Assembly (NCBI RefSeq): GCF_958450345.1
Contig: NC_088784.1
Span: 61,179,247-61,243,246, forward strand
DNA length: 64,000 nucleotides
DNA from: Calliphora vicina
Lineage: Eukaryota; Arthropoda; Insecta; Diptera; Calliphoridae
Direction: 5' to 3'
Shown here: in pieces, positions 1-11,039 of the stretch
How the letters are laid out: every line of letters starts with the position of its first letter
Position numbering within the stretch: the stretch's first letter is position 1
The notes under the pieces: generated by a model
The model's database searches: none
What the model saw: the letters and a program-made list of their open reading frames with translations, nothing else
Told to the model about the DNA's origin: nothing
Made by a program: the position numbers and the translations under genes

Positions 1-1
1 G

Positions 2-163
2 GTGTCTGAGGGTAAGCGGCTGAAACCATCAACTAGCTTATCATCAGCACCTGAGCTACAAGTAGCCATCATTGATCGTAGTCAACCTGATGGGAAAATG
101 ACTACGGACAGATGGCTGCTTCTGGAGGAGAATATCTTGCGGGCACTAGTTGACGAACTTCTC
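2..163 (+). pseudogene. DUF4780-like ORF fragment from a repetitive element
   Basis: An open frame entering from the left edge reads SEGKRLKPS, then LQVAIIDRSQPDGKMTTDRW and LLEENILRAL. The pattern of a basic lead-in followed by 'vaIidrs.PdGkmt.drW..lE' resembles the DUF4780 domain, which is common in multi-copy ORFs of insect transposable elements. The open frame continues to 379, but from about 160 its sequence is the DINE-1-like repeat also found at 4390 and 51000. The similarity therefore stops there and the true C-terminus is lost. The 5' part is outside the window. The family call is from memory of the domain pattern and is moderate. Confidence 0.4.
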
Positions 164-391
164 GAAAGCATGTCCGACAGAATTATTGAAGATTTGGATC
201 CCGAAGATATCTGGGATATTCAGAAAATTGATTTCAACAGACAGACAGACGGACATGGCTTAACTGACTCCGCTATCTATAAGGATCCAGAATATATATA
301 CTTTATAGGGTTGGAAATGAAAAATGTAGAAATTACAAATGGAATGACAAACTTATATATACCCTACTCACGAATGTGAAGTGTATAAAAA
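160..391 (-). mobile_element. DINE-1-like (Helentron-associated) element fragment
   Basis: This copy shares a long block with the copies at 4385-4566, 11690-11900 and 50893-51060. The block runs from CTTCTCGAAAGCATGTC through a GACAGACAGACGGACATGGC microsatellite and ATATATACTTTATAGGG to a GTATAAAAA end. The reverse complement resembles the core of Drosophila INE-1/DINE-1, with a TCTG microsatellite next to a GGAGTCGATTAAGCCATG-like stretch. Only the 5' half of the element is present, read on the minus strand. The stem-loop 3' end is missing because the element abuts the DUF4780-like fragment. Confidence 0.7.
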
Positions 392-479
392 TGGTTGGGA
401 TCTGTACAGGGGTTGAGACGCCTCCCATACAAAGTAAGTAGTTATTTCTAAATATCTAGAGATCTACAATTACGAGATT

Positions 480-577
480 TGTCCGATTAGCTCTCACATT
501 TCACTTATACTTTTTTAACTCTAAACTTTTTATTTCATGACGAAACGGGCAGCGAAGCACACCGGGTTTTAGCTAGT
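480..577 (+). mobile_element. Helitron-like 3' terminus
   Basis: The segment ends CGAAGCACACCGGGTTTTAGCTAGT, with a GC-rich stretch just inside a CTAG end followed by T. This matches the Helitron rule (3' end CTRR, insertion before T). Two other Helitron-like families at 33990 and 40529 have the same CCGGG...CTAG layout. The left boundary is not visible. Confidence 0.5.
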
Positions 578-1450
578 CTTTTTAAAAAGTTCTTCTTGAA
601 TTTTCATTATTTTTAAAAACTTTTGTATGTCATTAACATTTTTTACCAGCCTCAACAATGTCTATGATTTTTTTTTCTTTTTTTTTGGAATAAATGTCTT
701 TAATTTTTTTTTTATAATATCTGCTTTTTTAATGTTAAATAAACATGTAGAAAAAATTGTTTATTTATTTACAAAAGTATATATTATTTAATATACAAAA
801 TAAACAAATATTATTGTTCAGTTTCACTGAGATGTTTGAGACTTAAATACTCCAACTCGTAAAATTTACTTAGTGAACATTGAAAATGAAATTATTATTA
901 AGTTTTTCTTTGTTTTTTCTGTTTTTTTTTTTATTTTGTTCTCATTTTGAAAACTTGAAAGATTTTATTTACACAGCTGTATTGCTGCTGGGTTGAAAAC
1001 AAAAGTGAGTAAATTAACCCCTAGAGGAGATTGGTGCTAGTATGGGCTTTGACTTTTTGTTTAGATGATTACTGCTATTATAGTCTTAAGTTTGTATGCT
1101 ACAAAAATATACACATGTTCATTGAAAAGAACTTTAAAATATTGAAAGATACTTGTTCAATATCGAAGTAAATTCAAATTTTATTTTTCCAAATATATGA
1201 TACCAAAAAATACCAAAAACTAATGATTGAAAAGCTAATGCAATTAATTGATACACACATAAATCATTATTGTTAACAATAAGATATTTCTTTTCTAAAA
1301 TATATTTTGAAAATGTCGTTTTCAATAATTGTTTTTCTGTGGATGAAGTATTTAGAAAATTTCCAATTGAAAAGTGTGAACTTAAATTATCCCACAACTA
1401 TAATTAATTACTAAAAATAAATGATATTTGCTACAACAAAAAAAACTTAC
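578..1450. other. Intron downstream of the Zasp52 exon
   Basis: AT-rich sequence with long T and A runs. It lies 3' of the Zasp52 exon in the minus direction and so belongs to the intron after the first coding exon. I searched for the expected continuation of the PDZ domain on the minus strand and did not see it. It must lie beyond the window's left edge. No repeat shared with the rest of the window was recognised here. Confidence 0.6.
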
Positions 1451-1561
1451 CTTTTGTACAAGAAGTGGAGCAGCAAAATCAGTGCCACCTTGTAGACGGA
1501 AGCCCCAGGGTTGAGCATCGAATCTGGACAATTTAATTTGCATCATTTGTGGTTGGGCCAT
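1451..1561 (-). CDS. Zasp52: Zasp52, first coding exon (N-terminal half of PDZ domain)
   Basis: On the minus strand an ATG (1561-1559, context AAAACATGG) opens 37 codons that end exactly at a GTAAGT donor (1450-1445), phase 0. The peptide begins MAQPQ and continues KLSRFDAQPWGFRLQGG, then ends PLLVQK. This matches the start of Drosophila Zasp52, the Z-band PDZ-LIM protein that binds alpha-actinin and holds Z-discs and integrin attachment sites together. PWGF is the ligand-binding loop of Enigma/ALP-type PDZ domains. The exon itself starts at 1581, after an ATTTTGCAG acceptor and pyrimidine-rich tract, so it includes 20 bases of 5' UTR and requires a non-coding exon upstream (higher coordinates). 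The rest of the PDZ domain, the ZM region and the LIM domains would be on exons left of coordinate 1. No damage is seen, and the exon looks functional. Confidence 0.95.
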
Positions 1562-1581
1562 GTTTTTTAATTAGTATTTAA

Positions 1582-2676
1582 CTGCAAAATATAAAATAAA
1601 GATATAAAAAATTAAAATTATTTTCTTACAAAAAAATAAAATTAAACTTCCATTTAAATAAACTTAAATTCCTGGCTACACACAGAATTTATATACTTAT
1701 ATAAAAAATACTGATTACTGAATATTTCCACGTCTTTTTCTCTGTATCTTATATACAAACATATAAAATTGTATCATTGTTTCTGATGACTAATTAAGTA
1801 GTTAAAACAAAAAAAAATAGCACTGCAGTATTTCCAAAACGTACAAAAAAAAAAAAAAACAAAATGATAGTAATTGAATATAAGTTTTTAATACTCTTGA
1901 ATTTAAGTTTTTGTTCCTGTTGCAAAAAAGGAAAATACTGGTAGAAGAGAGTGCAAGTAATTGAAAATAGTGTAAGTTGACAGTTTGTAAAAGTCAGCTG
2001 GCAGGGTAGGGAGTTAAAACTATTTAGCATTAAATTTAGATTTAGTATTTCTGGAAATATTTTATATTATTTAATGATTTTGTGAATTAAAGCTATTTAA
2101 GTTATTAGAATTTATTTAATGAACATAGATTTTATCAAGATTGTCTTACTTTACCGCTAAGCTACCTTTAATTGAAATCGACAGCAATAAAAATTAAATA
2201 TACAATAATAACACTAGCTGCTACCTGCTAATATAAAAAAATTGTTTCATCAAGTGGTCGAATTTCGACCACCGGACAATCCTAGTATTAATAATTCAGT
2301 CAGACCGAAGTTGCAAGTATCATTGAAATACAGTTATCTAAATAATTCAAATTATCGCAATCAATCTTGGATTTTATTAATTTCTTGTTAGAATTTTATT
2401 AATTAGGATTTTATGATTTAGGATTTTATTAATTTCTTGTTAGAACTTCAACAAATTATATCAATCCGAAACCTGCCTTTCAAGTTCAATGGTATAAACA
2501 ACATTAGGCACTGGATGAAATTTTCGAAAGTAATTAACATAATTCTGTCAAACTAAAATTTATTTATTGCCACTATGTTTCCATACATTACTGAAGTCTA
2601 ACTCATTTATTTAGAGTTAATTAAATCGATTAAGCTCCATTGTCAAAATGTATAGTTATACTGACAATTATCTGAT
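1582..2676. other. 5' intron of Zasp52, mostly unique AT-rich sequence
   Basis: Begins with the branch/polypyrimidine region of the acceptor at 1582 (minus strand). The rest is AT-rich with homopolymer runs, for example an A run near 1846-1859. The only structured piece is a perfect palindrome, GTGGTCGAATTTCGACCAC, at 2254-2272. No coding sequence was seen. Confidence 0.5.
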
Positions 2677-3160
2677 AATGAGCGAATTCACTTAATTGTG
2701 AATAAATTCGAAAATAATTCATCGATTTTTGTGATCGACATCTTATTTTGTTTCTATTATATGTGGCTTTGCGATAAATCAATACATCTGAACAATTTGT
2801 GTTTTCGATTGTTCATGATTTTTTTAAAACAAAAAAATTGCTATTTTCACTTTAAAAAAATATATTTTCTTCAATTTGTTATTATAACTCCGAAACTATT
2901 GAACCGATAGAAATGCAATATATTCGTGAAAATTTGTACATAGCATGGGAAACATTTTTCAAAATTCAAATATTCAAAAGAAGAACATAGACTACTCAAT
3001 TTTACGTATATCACCCAAAAAACTAAAATTTTGTGAAAATTAGCGAATTCACTTAATTGTAAATAAATTCGAAAGGAATCAATCGATTTTTATGACTGAT
3101 ATCTCATTTTGTTTCTATTATATGTGGCTTTGTGATAAAGTAATAAACCTGAACAATTTC
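2677..3160 (+). repeat. Interspersed repeat in direct tandem (about 1.3 units)
   Basis: The block starting GCGAATTCACTTAATTGT at about 2680 recurs at about 3042, roughly 362 bases later. Both copies continue through ATCGATTTTT, TATATGTGGCTTTG and GAACAATTT. The second unit is cut off by the DINE fragment at 3161. An inverted copy of the same family lies at 20870-21195. The short ORFs inside it are frames of the repeat and not genes. Confidence 0.7.
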
Positions 3161-3171
3161 TTATATACCCT

Positions 3172-3957
3172 TAGAGATGCCAAACGGGGAATCCCGTTCC
3201 CGAAAATCCCGGGGTTTTCCGGATTTCTTAAATCACGAAGCCCGGGATTGTTTAATTTTAAATCCCGGGATTTTTTAAATTCCGTTTTTCATCAATAAAT
3301 AGGGAAAATTTTCATTTTAGTGTGCCTTTTTCATGCATTTTGACATTCTACATGCCTGAATATAGCAAAGTGATGTTCAGAAAAGTTGTTAAGCTCAACT
3401 CCTTCTACAACATAGTTAATAAAAGAAAGCGGTATTTTTGGTTCAATACTTCACCTTTTTTATGTAAGTTATCTAACAAAACTCAATTTAAATCCTCTTC
3501 AAACGACATTGATTTTATCTCGATTGCTCAAAGGCTAAAAGATATTATTAATAAATGTAAAAAAACCCAAATAACAATAACGAAATCAAGTTATAATGTA
3601 GATTTGCAACTTGCAAAAGAAATAGATCACTTTATTTCTGAAGAAACAAGAGGAAAATACTTGCAGATTTGTTATAAGAATTTGCAAACGGTTTTGCCAA
3701 TGTCAAAGATTTAATGTGAAAGATGTTTTTCGGCAGCAGTCGGAAACAAAATTCGTTCCAGAATGGCAGACGACACCATAGATGCAATAGTATGCTTTTT
3801 AGTGTATAATAAAAATTAATTGCTAAATAAAAAATTTACTTTCAATTGTAAAGACATAATTATGTACGTTACTTTCGTATAATTTTCGGGATTTTAGATT
3901 TCCCGAAAATCCCGAAACTCCGGGTCGGGATTTCGGGATTCTTTACCAAATCCCGAT
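3172..3957 (+). mobile_element. hAT-superfamily transposon remnant nested in a DINE
   Basis: Both ends are dense in CCCGGGATT/AATCCCGAAA motifs in opposite orientation, which is typical of subterminal repeats of one group of insect hAT elements. The interior keeps the end of a hAT transposase (see the pseudogene). The flanking target resembles (A/C)NACCCTT on the left and CGATCCTT on the right. That is compatible with a worn 8-bp target duplication, but is not a clean match. The exact ends are uncertain by a few bases. Confidence 0.7.
3322..3813 (+). pseudogene. hAT transposase C-terminal (dimerisation) domain, broken
   Basis: The open frame ends in RGKYLQICYKNLQTVLPMSK and meets a TAA at 3712-3714. 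The same frame then continues CERCFSAAVGNKIRS, RMADDTIDAIVCFL. This is the classic hAT C-terminal dimerisation signature (ERCFSaag...RsrL.ddtidaL.FL). The upstream residues (SYNVDLQLAKEIDHFI) fit the segment just before that domain. The BED finger, the catalytic residues and most of the protein are absent. The in-frame stop and missing N-terminus make it a dead fragment of a transposase. It is not a host gene. Confidence 0.75.
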
Positions 3958-4704
3958 CCTTCACCAAATTATACTTCAAAATAAAAATTTTAAATATTTT
4001 TAAGTAAACAAAATTTATTTTTTTTGCAGTTTTTTCATTTTTTGGAAAAAAAAATTCGAATTGTGTTTTTAATATTTCTCAATTTTTGTTTTTTTAAATT
4101 TAAAATTTTTTTTTTAATATTTAGCTAAAAAAACTTTTGGTAAAAAAAAAAGTTAAAAAATATTTTTTCCGATTTTGACCCATTGTAGGTCAAACTTACT
4201 ATGGTTTTATATACGTCATTGCAAAGGTCTTTAAAATATCTATCATTTGATATCCACATTGTCTATATTAATGACTTAGTAATTTAGATATAGGTCAAAA
4301 ATAGGTCACAAATTGAGGTTGTCCTGGTTTTTTCCTCATATCTCAGCCATTTGTGGACCGATTTTGCAGATTTTAAATAGCAAACTTCTCGAAAGCATGT
4401 CTGACAGAATTATTGAAGACTTGGATCCCGAAGATATCTGGGGTCTTCAGAAAATTGATTTCAACAGACAGACAGATAAGATATATATAATTTATAGGGT
4501 CGGAAATGAAAAATGTAGAAATTACAAACGGAATAACAAACTTATATATATGAAGGGTATAAAAAGGGTGGTCTCAGTTTTTGGATAAAAACCCTAAAAT
4601 CACAAACTTAACTAATCAAATAATTAAAATATGAAATCCCTTAAAAAAATACTTTAAATTCTATGTTCTAAAATTTACATTTTAATCAACATTTATTTTA
4701 TTTA

Positions 4705-4954
4705 GGATCTTATTTTCCAAATCCCGGCGCCAATTGATTGTTTTATATGGAAAACAAAAACAATATATCAGATATTTTTTTTCGTTTTAATGAAAGTTCT
4801 TTTTTTGTTTTTAAAAGACAAAACAACTCATACAAATTTCGGCGTAGATTTGATTTTTTAATTGTTTGGAAAACGAAAACAAATGTTTAAAATTTTTTAT
4901 ATTTTGTTTTCCATAAAAACTATAACTTGACGCCGGGATTTAGAAAATAAGGCC
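4705..4954. mobile_element. MITE with about 55-bp inverted ends
   Basis: GGATCTTATTTTCC...AATCCCGGCGCC at the left is mirrored by GGCGCC-like GACGCCGGGATTTAGAAAATAAGG at the right. The imperfect match continues inward through TTGTTTTATATGGAAAACAAAA. The interior is AT-rich. No superfamily is assigned and no clear target duplication was seen. Confidence 0.6.
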
Positions 4955-7900
4955 ATAAAGTCATACAATTAAATTGCTAGAATTTTTTATTAATTAACTT
5001 TTCATTGTGTTTGTTAATTTGGTAGTTTTAAATACATTTTATTAAATTATTCGAATAATATTTTTAGCTCGTTATTTGTTTGAATAATCACGGAAGTTTT
5101 AAAAAATTATTGAATAATAAAAAAATTATAAAATTTTCGATTTAAAAAAAACTCGCATAATTGACAACCATATTCCAAAACCAATTTATGTTGAGTTTTC
5201 TGATTAAGCCTATATATTTCAAATTCCTAAAGCTAGGAATACCCAACAGAACACACGTTTATACCTATGTCCCCTAATATGTTCTGAATGAACCATATAT
5301 GACATTCATCAGCCTCTTTAGGTAAATTTGGTGAATATTCAGAATTTAAGGAGCAAAGTACATTTAGTAATTAAAGCATTTAGAGGTGTATGTAACTCAC
5401 TTACATGCAAAGTGTCAAAGCTTTGCCTCCCCTGAATTTCTAGTGTATGTTTGCATATCTCATCACAGTCTTCCTTTTTAAGTGAAAATGTATATGTAGC
5501 TGTTTTGTGTCTGTTTTTTTTTTTGTTGATAGTACGTGTAGTAAATTGTTTTTGTTGTTCTTTGTACTCACTTGTACATGCAGTTTTTAGTTGCCTTATT
5601 TGCATTGCAAATTTAACTAAAGTTTATCTATTCTACATACACGTATGCAGGCAATGTTGGTAGGGACTTGCAGATAGAGCAAGCAAAAAAAAAGACAAGT
5701 AGAAAAAACAACACATAGAAAATGTTGTTGCAATGTTCATGCAACAATATTATAAGCAATATCTATGTACAAGCGAGGGATGTTTCAAAAAGGTTGCAAA
5801 GTTTGTAAACAAAAGTTAGGTCCTTCAAAGACTAATTGAGAACATAAGCTTCAGTTAAGCCAACTTTTAATTGATATGCTGATTTCGCTGCAAGGCTTAA
5901 TGGTTGCTTAAACTTCTTACGTATTAAAGACCTGCACATGCAGCATTGTTTAACATGAAGACAATTGCCACATGATGCTTTTGTCATGTCATGTTATGTT
6001 CTTTTACCTACTTAACAGCAACACGCAAAGGCAATGTATATCAAAACAAAAAACAAATTCAGCATCATTTTAACAACATCATAACACACACAACATTAAA
6101 AAAATTAACAGATGCATGGATGACATGGAAAATAATTTCAAGTCATTTAAATCATGTATGAGGCATTGTTTGTATGAAATGATTTCAATTCATTTGTGGT
6201 ATTTATTGTGTGCAATAAGAAAAAATTGACTATAAAAATACAACTGGAATTTATATTTATATTATATAGAGGTCAAAATAAAAATACGAAAGTACATCAA
6301 TGGGTTTTTCAATGTTGTTTTGAAAAATTTTACAATATTTAGTAATATTACCTGTTATATTATTACTTAAAAAGGAATACGTTGAATATAAGCCATAAAA
6401 TGCCAAAAATTTTCATGGAATTTAATGTTTTTCACATACATATTTTAAATACTACCTGACTTAGGTACAACCGCTCGAATGTTATTAACGGGGCATTTAA
6501 TAATTACATTGCTAAATAAAATAAAACTCCACGAACAAAGCCAATTGGCCTATTAGACGGTGTTTAATTAAAGAAAATTAAATTAATGTATACATCCTTA
6601 ACGGTGAAGTTTATAATATATTTAATGATATTAAAGACAAACGTGTTTATTATTATACGCGTTGTAAAAACGTGTTTAAATTTAATGAAGTGTCTCTGAA
6701 TCATTCGCGGCATAATTGCTACAAAAATATAAATCTACGAAAATGTTCCAATGGAACAAATGCATCTGTCCAACGATTTGAAGAAAAAGTGTAGGGCATT
6801 TATTGCGTAACTTCACAGAAATTTTTTTCCTATTTTTTGTTTTCAAATAAAATCTAGGAGGCTTGAACAAAATTATTTAAATTTTCTGGTATATTTTTAT
6901 GTTGTTCAAAAATGTTTGAAATTTTTCTTGGAAAATATTTAATTTTTTTATGATTTTCAGCTATATAATGAGAAAATATGGGCTAAATTTACTGCATTTT
7001 TTAATACATTTAGAAATATTGGCCTATATTGGGATATTATACAAAAATATTTGAACTACATAATGCAATTTATTATAAAATAGCAACAAATTTGTGTAAA
7101 AAAAAGCAAAAATTTCCTTCATGTACAATTTTATAATATTTATGAACATGTTCTTATTCTGAATGTAAAAAGTTTGGAAAAAATTCTTGTTCGATTAATA
7201 ATATTTATTAAAAAATTCATTCCAATTATGAATTTCTTTTTCCTGTGTTACACTTTATTATTTATATTTTTTAAAAATCCTTGTATTATTTGTTCTAAAT
7301 ATTTAAAAAAAAAAAAATATAATGCTAAATAATAATAGTTCTCAGATTTTCACAGTTCAGCAGTTGTGTACAATTTCATTCTGCTATGCAATTTTATTCT
7401 GCCTAACAATGCGACACTTGTTAACATGAATTCAATTCAAGCTACCACACATAACAACAGCATCATCAATAGTTATAGACATGACATGGCACAACACGGT
7501 TTTCGCGGCGCGATGACATGGTACAACATGGTTTTTGCGGCGCGATGACATTGAACAACATGATGTGCGCGTCGACACAACAAAACAAAGCATCAAATTT
7601 TGAAGTAAGACATTTTTCTACAAAATGTTGTCTTGTGCAGGCCTTTATTACGTATCCCTCGTTACTTCACACACAATGAAAACGACAACTTGTCAGTTGA
7701 AGTAAAATGCGACACACACACACTTATTCACAATTTTGTTAATCTATTTTAGCAGTTTTATTTTTGCCATTGTTTCTTCTCATTTCTGCAACATTTTGAC
7801 CAATTTTTGTCGTTGTAATAATGAAGACATTATAGCCGTAAGTATGTACGAGTTTGTTGCATTAGGTGTTTTGTTGCACAGTGTTTTTGTGATACTTTGA

Positions 7901-9780
7901 GTGTATAAAAACCAGCAACAATAACAACAACAACAAATGTGGAAATTATAATACCACTAAATGTTAGCCTGCGTCGATTTTGTTGTTCTACCATTATGGA
8001 GGCAACAAACAAAAAAACATACATATTTTGCTTAAACACGCAAAATGTGAAAAAAAGAGGAAAATATGCCACAACTGGTAGTTTGCTTTTCTCATAGAAA
8101 ATCAAGAGAGTGTGTTAAAAGGCATCAACTATTGTGGTTTCCATTGTTGTTGCTGTTGCAAAAGTGTGGCAGCAGTTAGATACTGTGGCATGTGTGTGTA
8201 GATTATTCTATTTGAAATTTTGTTTTCCTTTTTTCTGTTTGTCTTAATTTTTTAGTTTCAGTTTTTCATGCATGTTCCTGCCATGATAATGCACTCACGT
8301 TTTAAAACTATAAAAATAAAATTTTACTACAATTAAGACAAAAAAAAAGAACTAAAGCTGCATGCAGCAGTAAAGGATTTTAAAGATGAAGTGAAAAAAA
8401 AAACAGTTTATGCTTTGCTGCATGTGAGTCTGTTATCATTGTTGCAACAAAACATAGTTTAAATTGTTGTTGCACAGATAAAATGTTGAGCTTGTTATAG
8501 CCTTTAACATGCTGGATGATTTTACATTGTTAAAGGGATTTAAACTTTTGGAAAAATAAGAATTTAAGGACTTAACCTAAGGGTAAGACAATAACTGTAT
8601 TAAGGTTATATTTCTAATGTGGTTTTTTCATAAAAATAATTTACTTTTCCATAAATCAGTTCTTTATGGTTCAGAAAATAGAAGATAATTTAAATAATAG
8701 TTGGTTACGGATCTAGTTAATCCACAAAATTAAAAGTCAAACCGAGGGTTTTGGTTAAATTTGTTCTTTTTAACCATTTACTTATCTTAACTAAAGGACA
8801 TCAGAATAACGACCCTGTTCAACAATCACAATCTCTTTTTACAGATTTTTTATAAAACATTTTGAGATTATAATGTTGCTAAAGGTAATGAAGGTTTATT
8901 TTATATTTCAAAAGAATTTTTGTTTTAACGATGCAAATGTGAGCTTTTTCTGGTTTGGTAAAAAGTTCCTGATAATAAAACATCCTACTAAAGTCAAAAA
9001 AACAAAGTAGAAAACAACACAAAGTAAGTAAAAGTATCATTGTTAAAAAGGTACTTTAATTTCGTTCATACCTGGCAACTGCACCACCCACTCATAAAGA
9101 GTATGTTCGCATATGTACATTCTATATGACAGAGAGCGTATTAAATTCTTGTAACTCAGTTATCTTTTTTTCATATACCGTTCTCCATTAAGCCATTAAA
9201 AATGTGTCTCTGTCTAATAGAGGCAGTGGAAAAAAGGTTATTTCACAACCCCCTCATATTTCCATGTACTCCGGGTACTTCATGTTCAGTGATTACTCCA
9301 AATGTTTTTTATTTTTAGCACATGTTGCCCTTTTTACATGAACCCCAAGTATATTTAGCTGCTGTTGATGGAATAAAAGACATTTTATGTTACAGTTTCA
9401 GAACAGTTTGGTGGAGTTGTAGGTGGAGTGTGGTTGGTGACAATAAAGAATTTTTGTAAGTGGTAGCTTAGGAACAGACAACTTTACAGGTTTAATTAGC
9501 GTAAATTGCGGGAGTGCATGTTTAAAATGTGCTCAGTCAAGAAATTACAATACTTTAGTTTAGTCAAGAAAATTTTACAACATTTACTAACACATAATTA
9601 AAAAGAGTTTAAAACTGGCTTGATAGTATATATATGACACATGTAAGCAAATGACTTTTAGCTGGCTTACATTAGCAGATACTTAAACCCTAAGATATAA
9701 GGTAGTTTTCATTCCAAAGTGAGGATATACTTTACAATCTAAGGCTAAATATTTAAAATCAATCAACCTTTATTTCTTTC
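4955..9780. other. Long quiet stretch of intron
   Basis: AT-rich, apparently single-copy sequence with short TTG/CAA and CA simple repeats at 5510-5560, 7700-7720 and 7916-7936. No coding exon or repeat shared elsewhere was recognised, apart from the GC-rich tandem repeat at 7483. The segments 5400-5700, 7360-8300 and 9050-9350 have mixed composition like ordinary fly intron and would be the places to look for conserved enhancers. Confidence 0.45.
7483..7571 (+). repeat. GC-rich 32-bp tandem repeat, about 2.8 units
   Basis: Units start GACATGGCACAACACGG (7483) and GACATGGTACAACATGG (7515), and both end GCGGCGCGAT. A third, diverged unit starts GACATTGAACAACATG at 7547. The GCGGCGCGAT segments stand out sharply from the surrounding AT-rich DNA. 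Confidence 0.8.
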
Positions 9781-9789
9781 AGATGAGGA

Positions 9790-10640
9790 ATCTGGAAAAA
9801 ATCCTTGACGTCTACATATGATCACAGCTTGAACTCGGTACTCTATACAAAATTCAACAAGCCTATATATAACATGGTTAGATCGCCTGAAATCGTGCTA
9901 CTTTTACTAGTAAGCTATATAAGAAGATCTCTGAACTTGAATTAACTTCTTGGACATAGAGTGTGCCTTCAACAAAGAAATCCGAAATCCGTCATAGAGG
10001 TCGTGAGAATCTGGGTGTTACTATGTCTTTTGCTAAAAAATCTCCCAACTTCAGGCGAATACAATTAGAATAGGCGTGTTGCAAGTACACTGCAAGGCTG
10101 ATTACAGTCATAACTGCTCTGGAAACTGAATATTAATACTAAACTCTTGGCCATAAATTAAAAAGGCCGCAAGCTAATTGCTTATGTGGAGCTAAGTTCT
10201 TGTTATTATTGGAAGTTCTAGAATAAACGCTCAATTCATTATCTGAATAGTGTCGAGAATAAGGAATGGGTGTAAACCCATCTCAAACTAAACTGCTAGA
10301 CTATACGATATACTCGTACTTTTATGCTTATTAAACTAATTCTGTTTTATTGACCTGCTAAGGAGGGTGAATGTGGATGTTGTTGAACAATATACTCTAA
10401 CCTATCATGATGGCGATTATCGTAACGGTAGCCTAAGGACGACTCCGTCCAAAGCACTATTTACTATTCCACAGTGGGCAGAATCAAAATGTTTTGGAAA
10501 TAAATCTGGCATTTCTAAACGACCCTATCGGGACAAAATCCGACTTGGGAGTAGCCAAGGAGTATTTGAGTTATTAAAATGGACCCTACAAATGTTCCAG
10601 AGATGGCGTTTTGGGGGCTCAAAGTAGGGTACCTTCGACA
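9790..10640 (+). pseudogene. Non-LTR retrotransposon (Jockey-like) reverse transcriptase remnant
   Basis: In one frame 9950-9988 reads LDIECAFNKEIRN, close to the LDIEGAFN motif in the reverse transcriptase of Jockey/R1-type LINEs. In another frame 10263-10304 reads GMGVNPSQTKLLDY, matching the GLGVNPxKTeLv motif that follows the YADD block. The spacing (about 310 bases) is slightly shorter than in intact elements, and YADD itself was not found. Stops and frame changes occur throughout. The segment is less AT-rich than its surroundings. An 86-residue open frame at 10367-10627 lies in the same patch but was not recognised. Both ends are undefined. Confidence 0.5.
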
Positions 10641-11039
10641 TATAACATTTTTAAACATGTGCAATTTTTAGGTTTCCCATCCGATATCAAAGATAGGCTA
10701 GGTCTTAAAAAAACATGCTTGCATGCTATTTATCTCTTATAATTTCCGAGTTATAATCATTTAAAAATTTAAATTTTAAAATTTTACCATAACTTGGTCC
10801 ACTTTTTTTTAAAATATAGGTCGTACTTTTGTACCGAAAGGACTCGAATTTTTTTGTTAGTTAGACAACTAAATTACAAATAATATACAAAATCAGGGCA
10901 ATATCAATTATGGATCCAAAAATAAACAATTTTCCATTAAAAAAATTGTAGATTTTTGGTGTTTTTTTGGCCAAAAGGTGATTTAACTCTATTTTTATTA
11001 AAAAATAACTTTCTTTAAGAACATATAACAATTTTATGT
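10641..11039. other. AT-rich spacer
   Basis: AT-rich sequence between the LINE remnant and the first DINE. No coding potential or shared repeat was recognised. Confidence 0.4.

Larger units (their letters stand above)
3161..4566 (-). mobile_element. DINE-1-like element split by a hAT insertion
   Basis: TTATATACCCTT at 3161-3172 is the stretch that normally runs straight on into CACCAAATTATACTTC, as in the stem-loop ends of other copies. Here the continuation is found at about 3961, after an 0.8-kb hAT. From there the element runs through poly-A/T tracts, GACCCATTGTAGGTC and TCATATCTCAGCCATTTGTG. It then crosses the GACAGACAGA microsatellite and ends at GGGTATAAAAA near 4566. It is in minus orientation. 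The terminal stem-loop beyond 3161 is lost at the junction with the tandem repeat. Confidence 0.75.

Noticed and set aside
2698..3298. Two similar short ORFs (IDILFCFYYMWLCDK and similar)
   Set aside because: They are the two units of a non-coding tandem repeat. An inverted copy at 21 kb lacks an open frame.
4313..4588. 91-codon ORF MRLSWFFPHISAICGP...
   Set aside because: It is the DINE core translated. The same frame appears inverted at 50819-51127.
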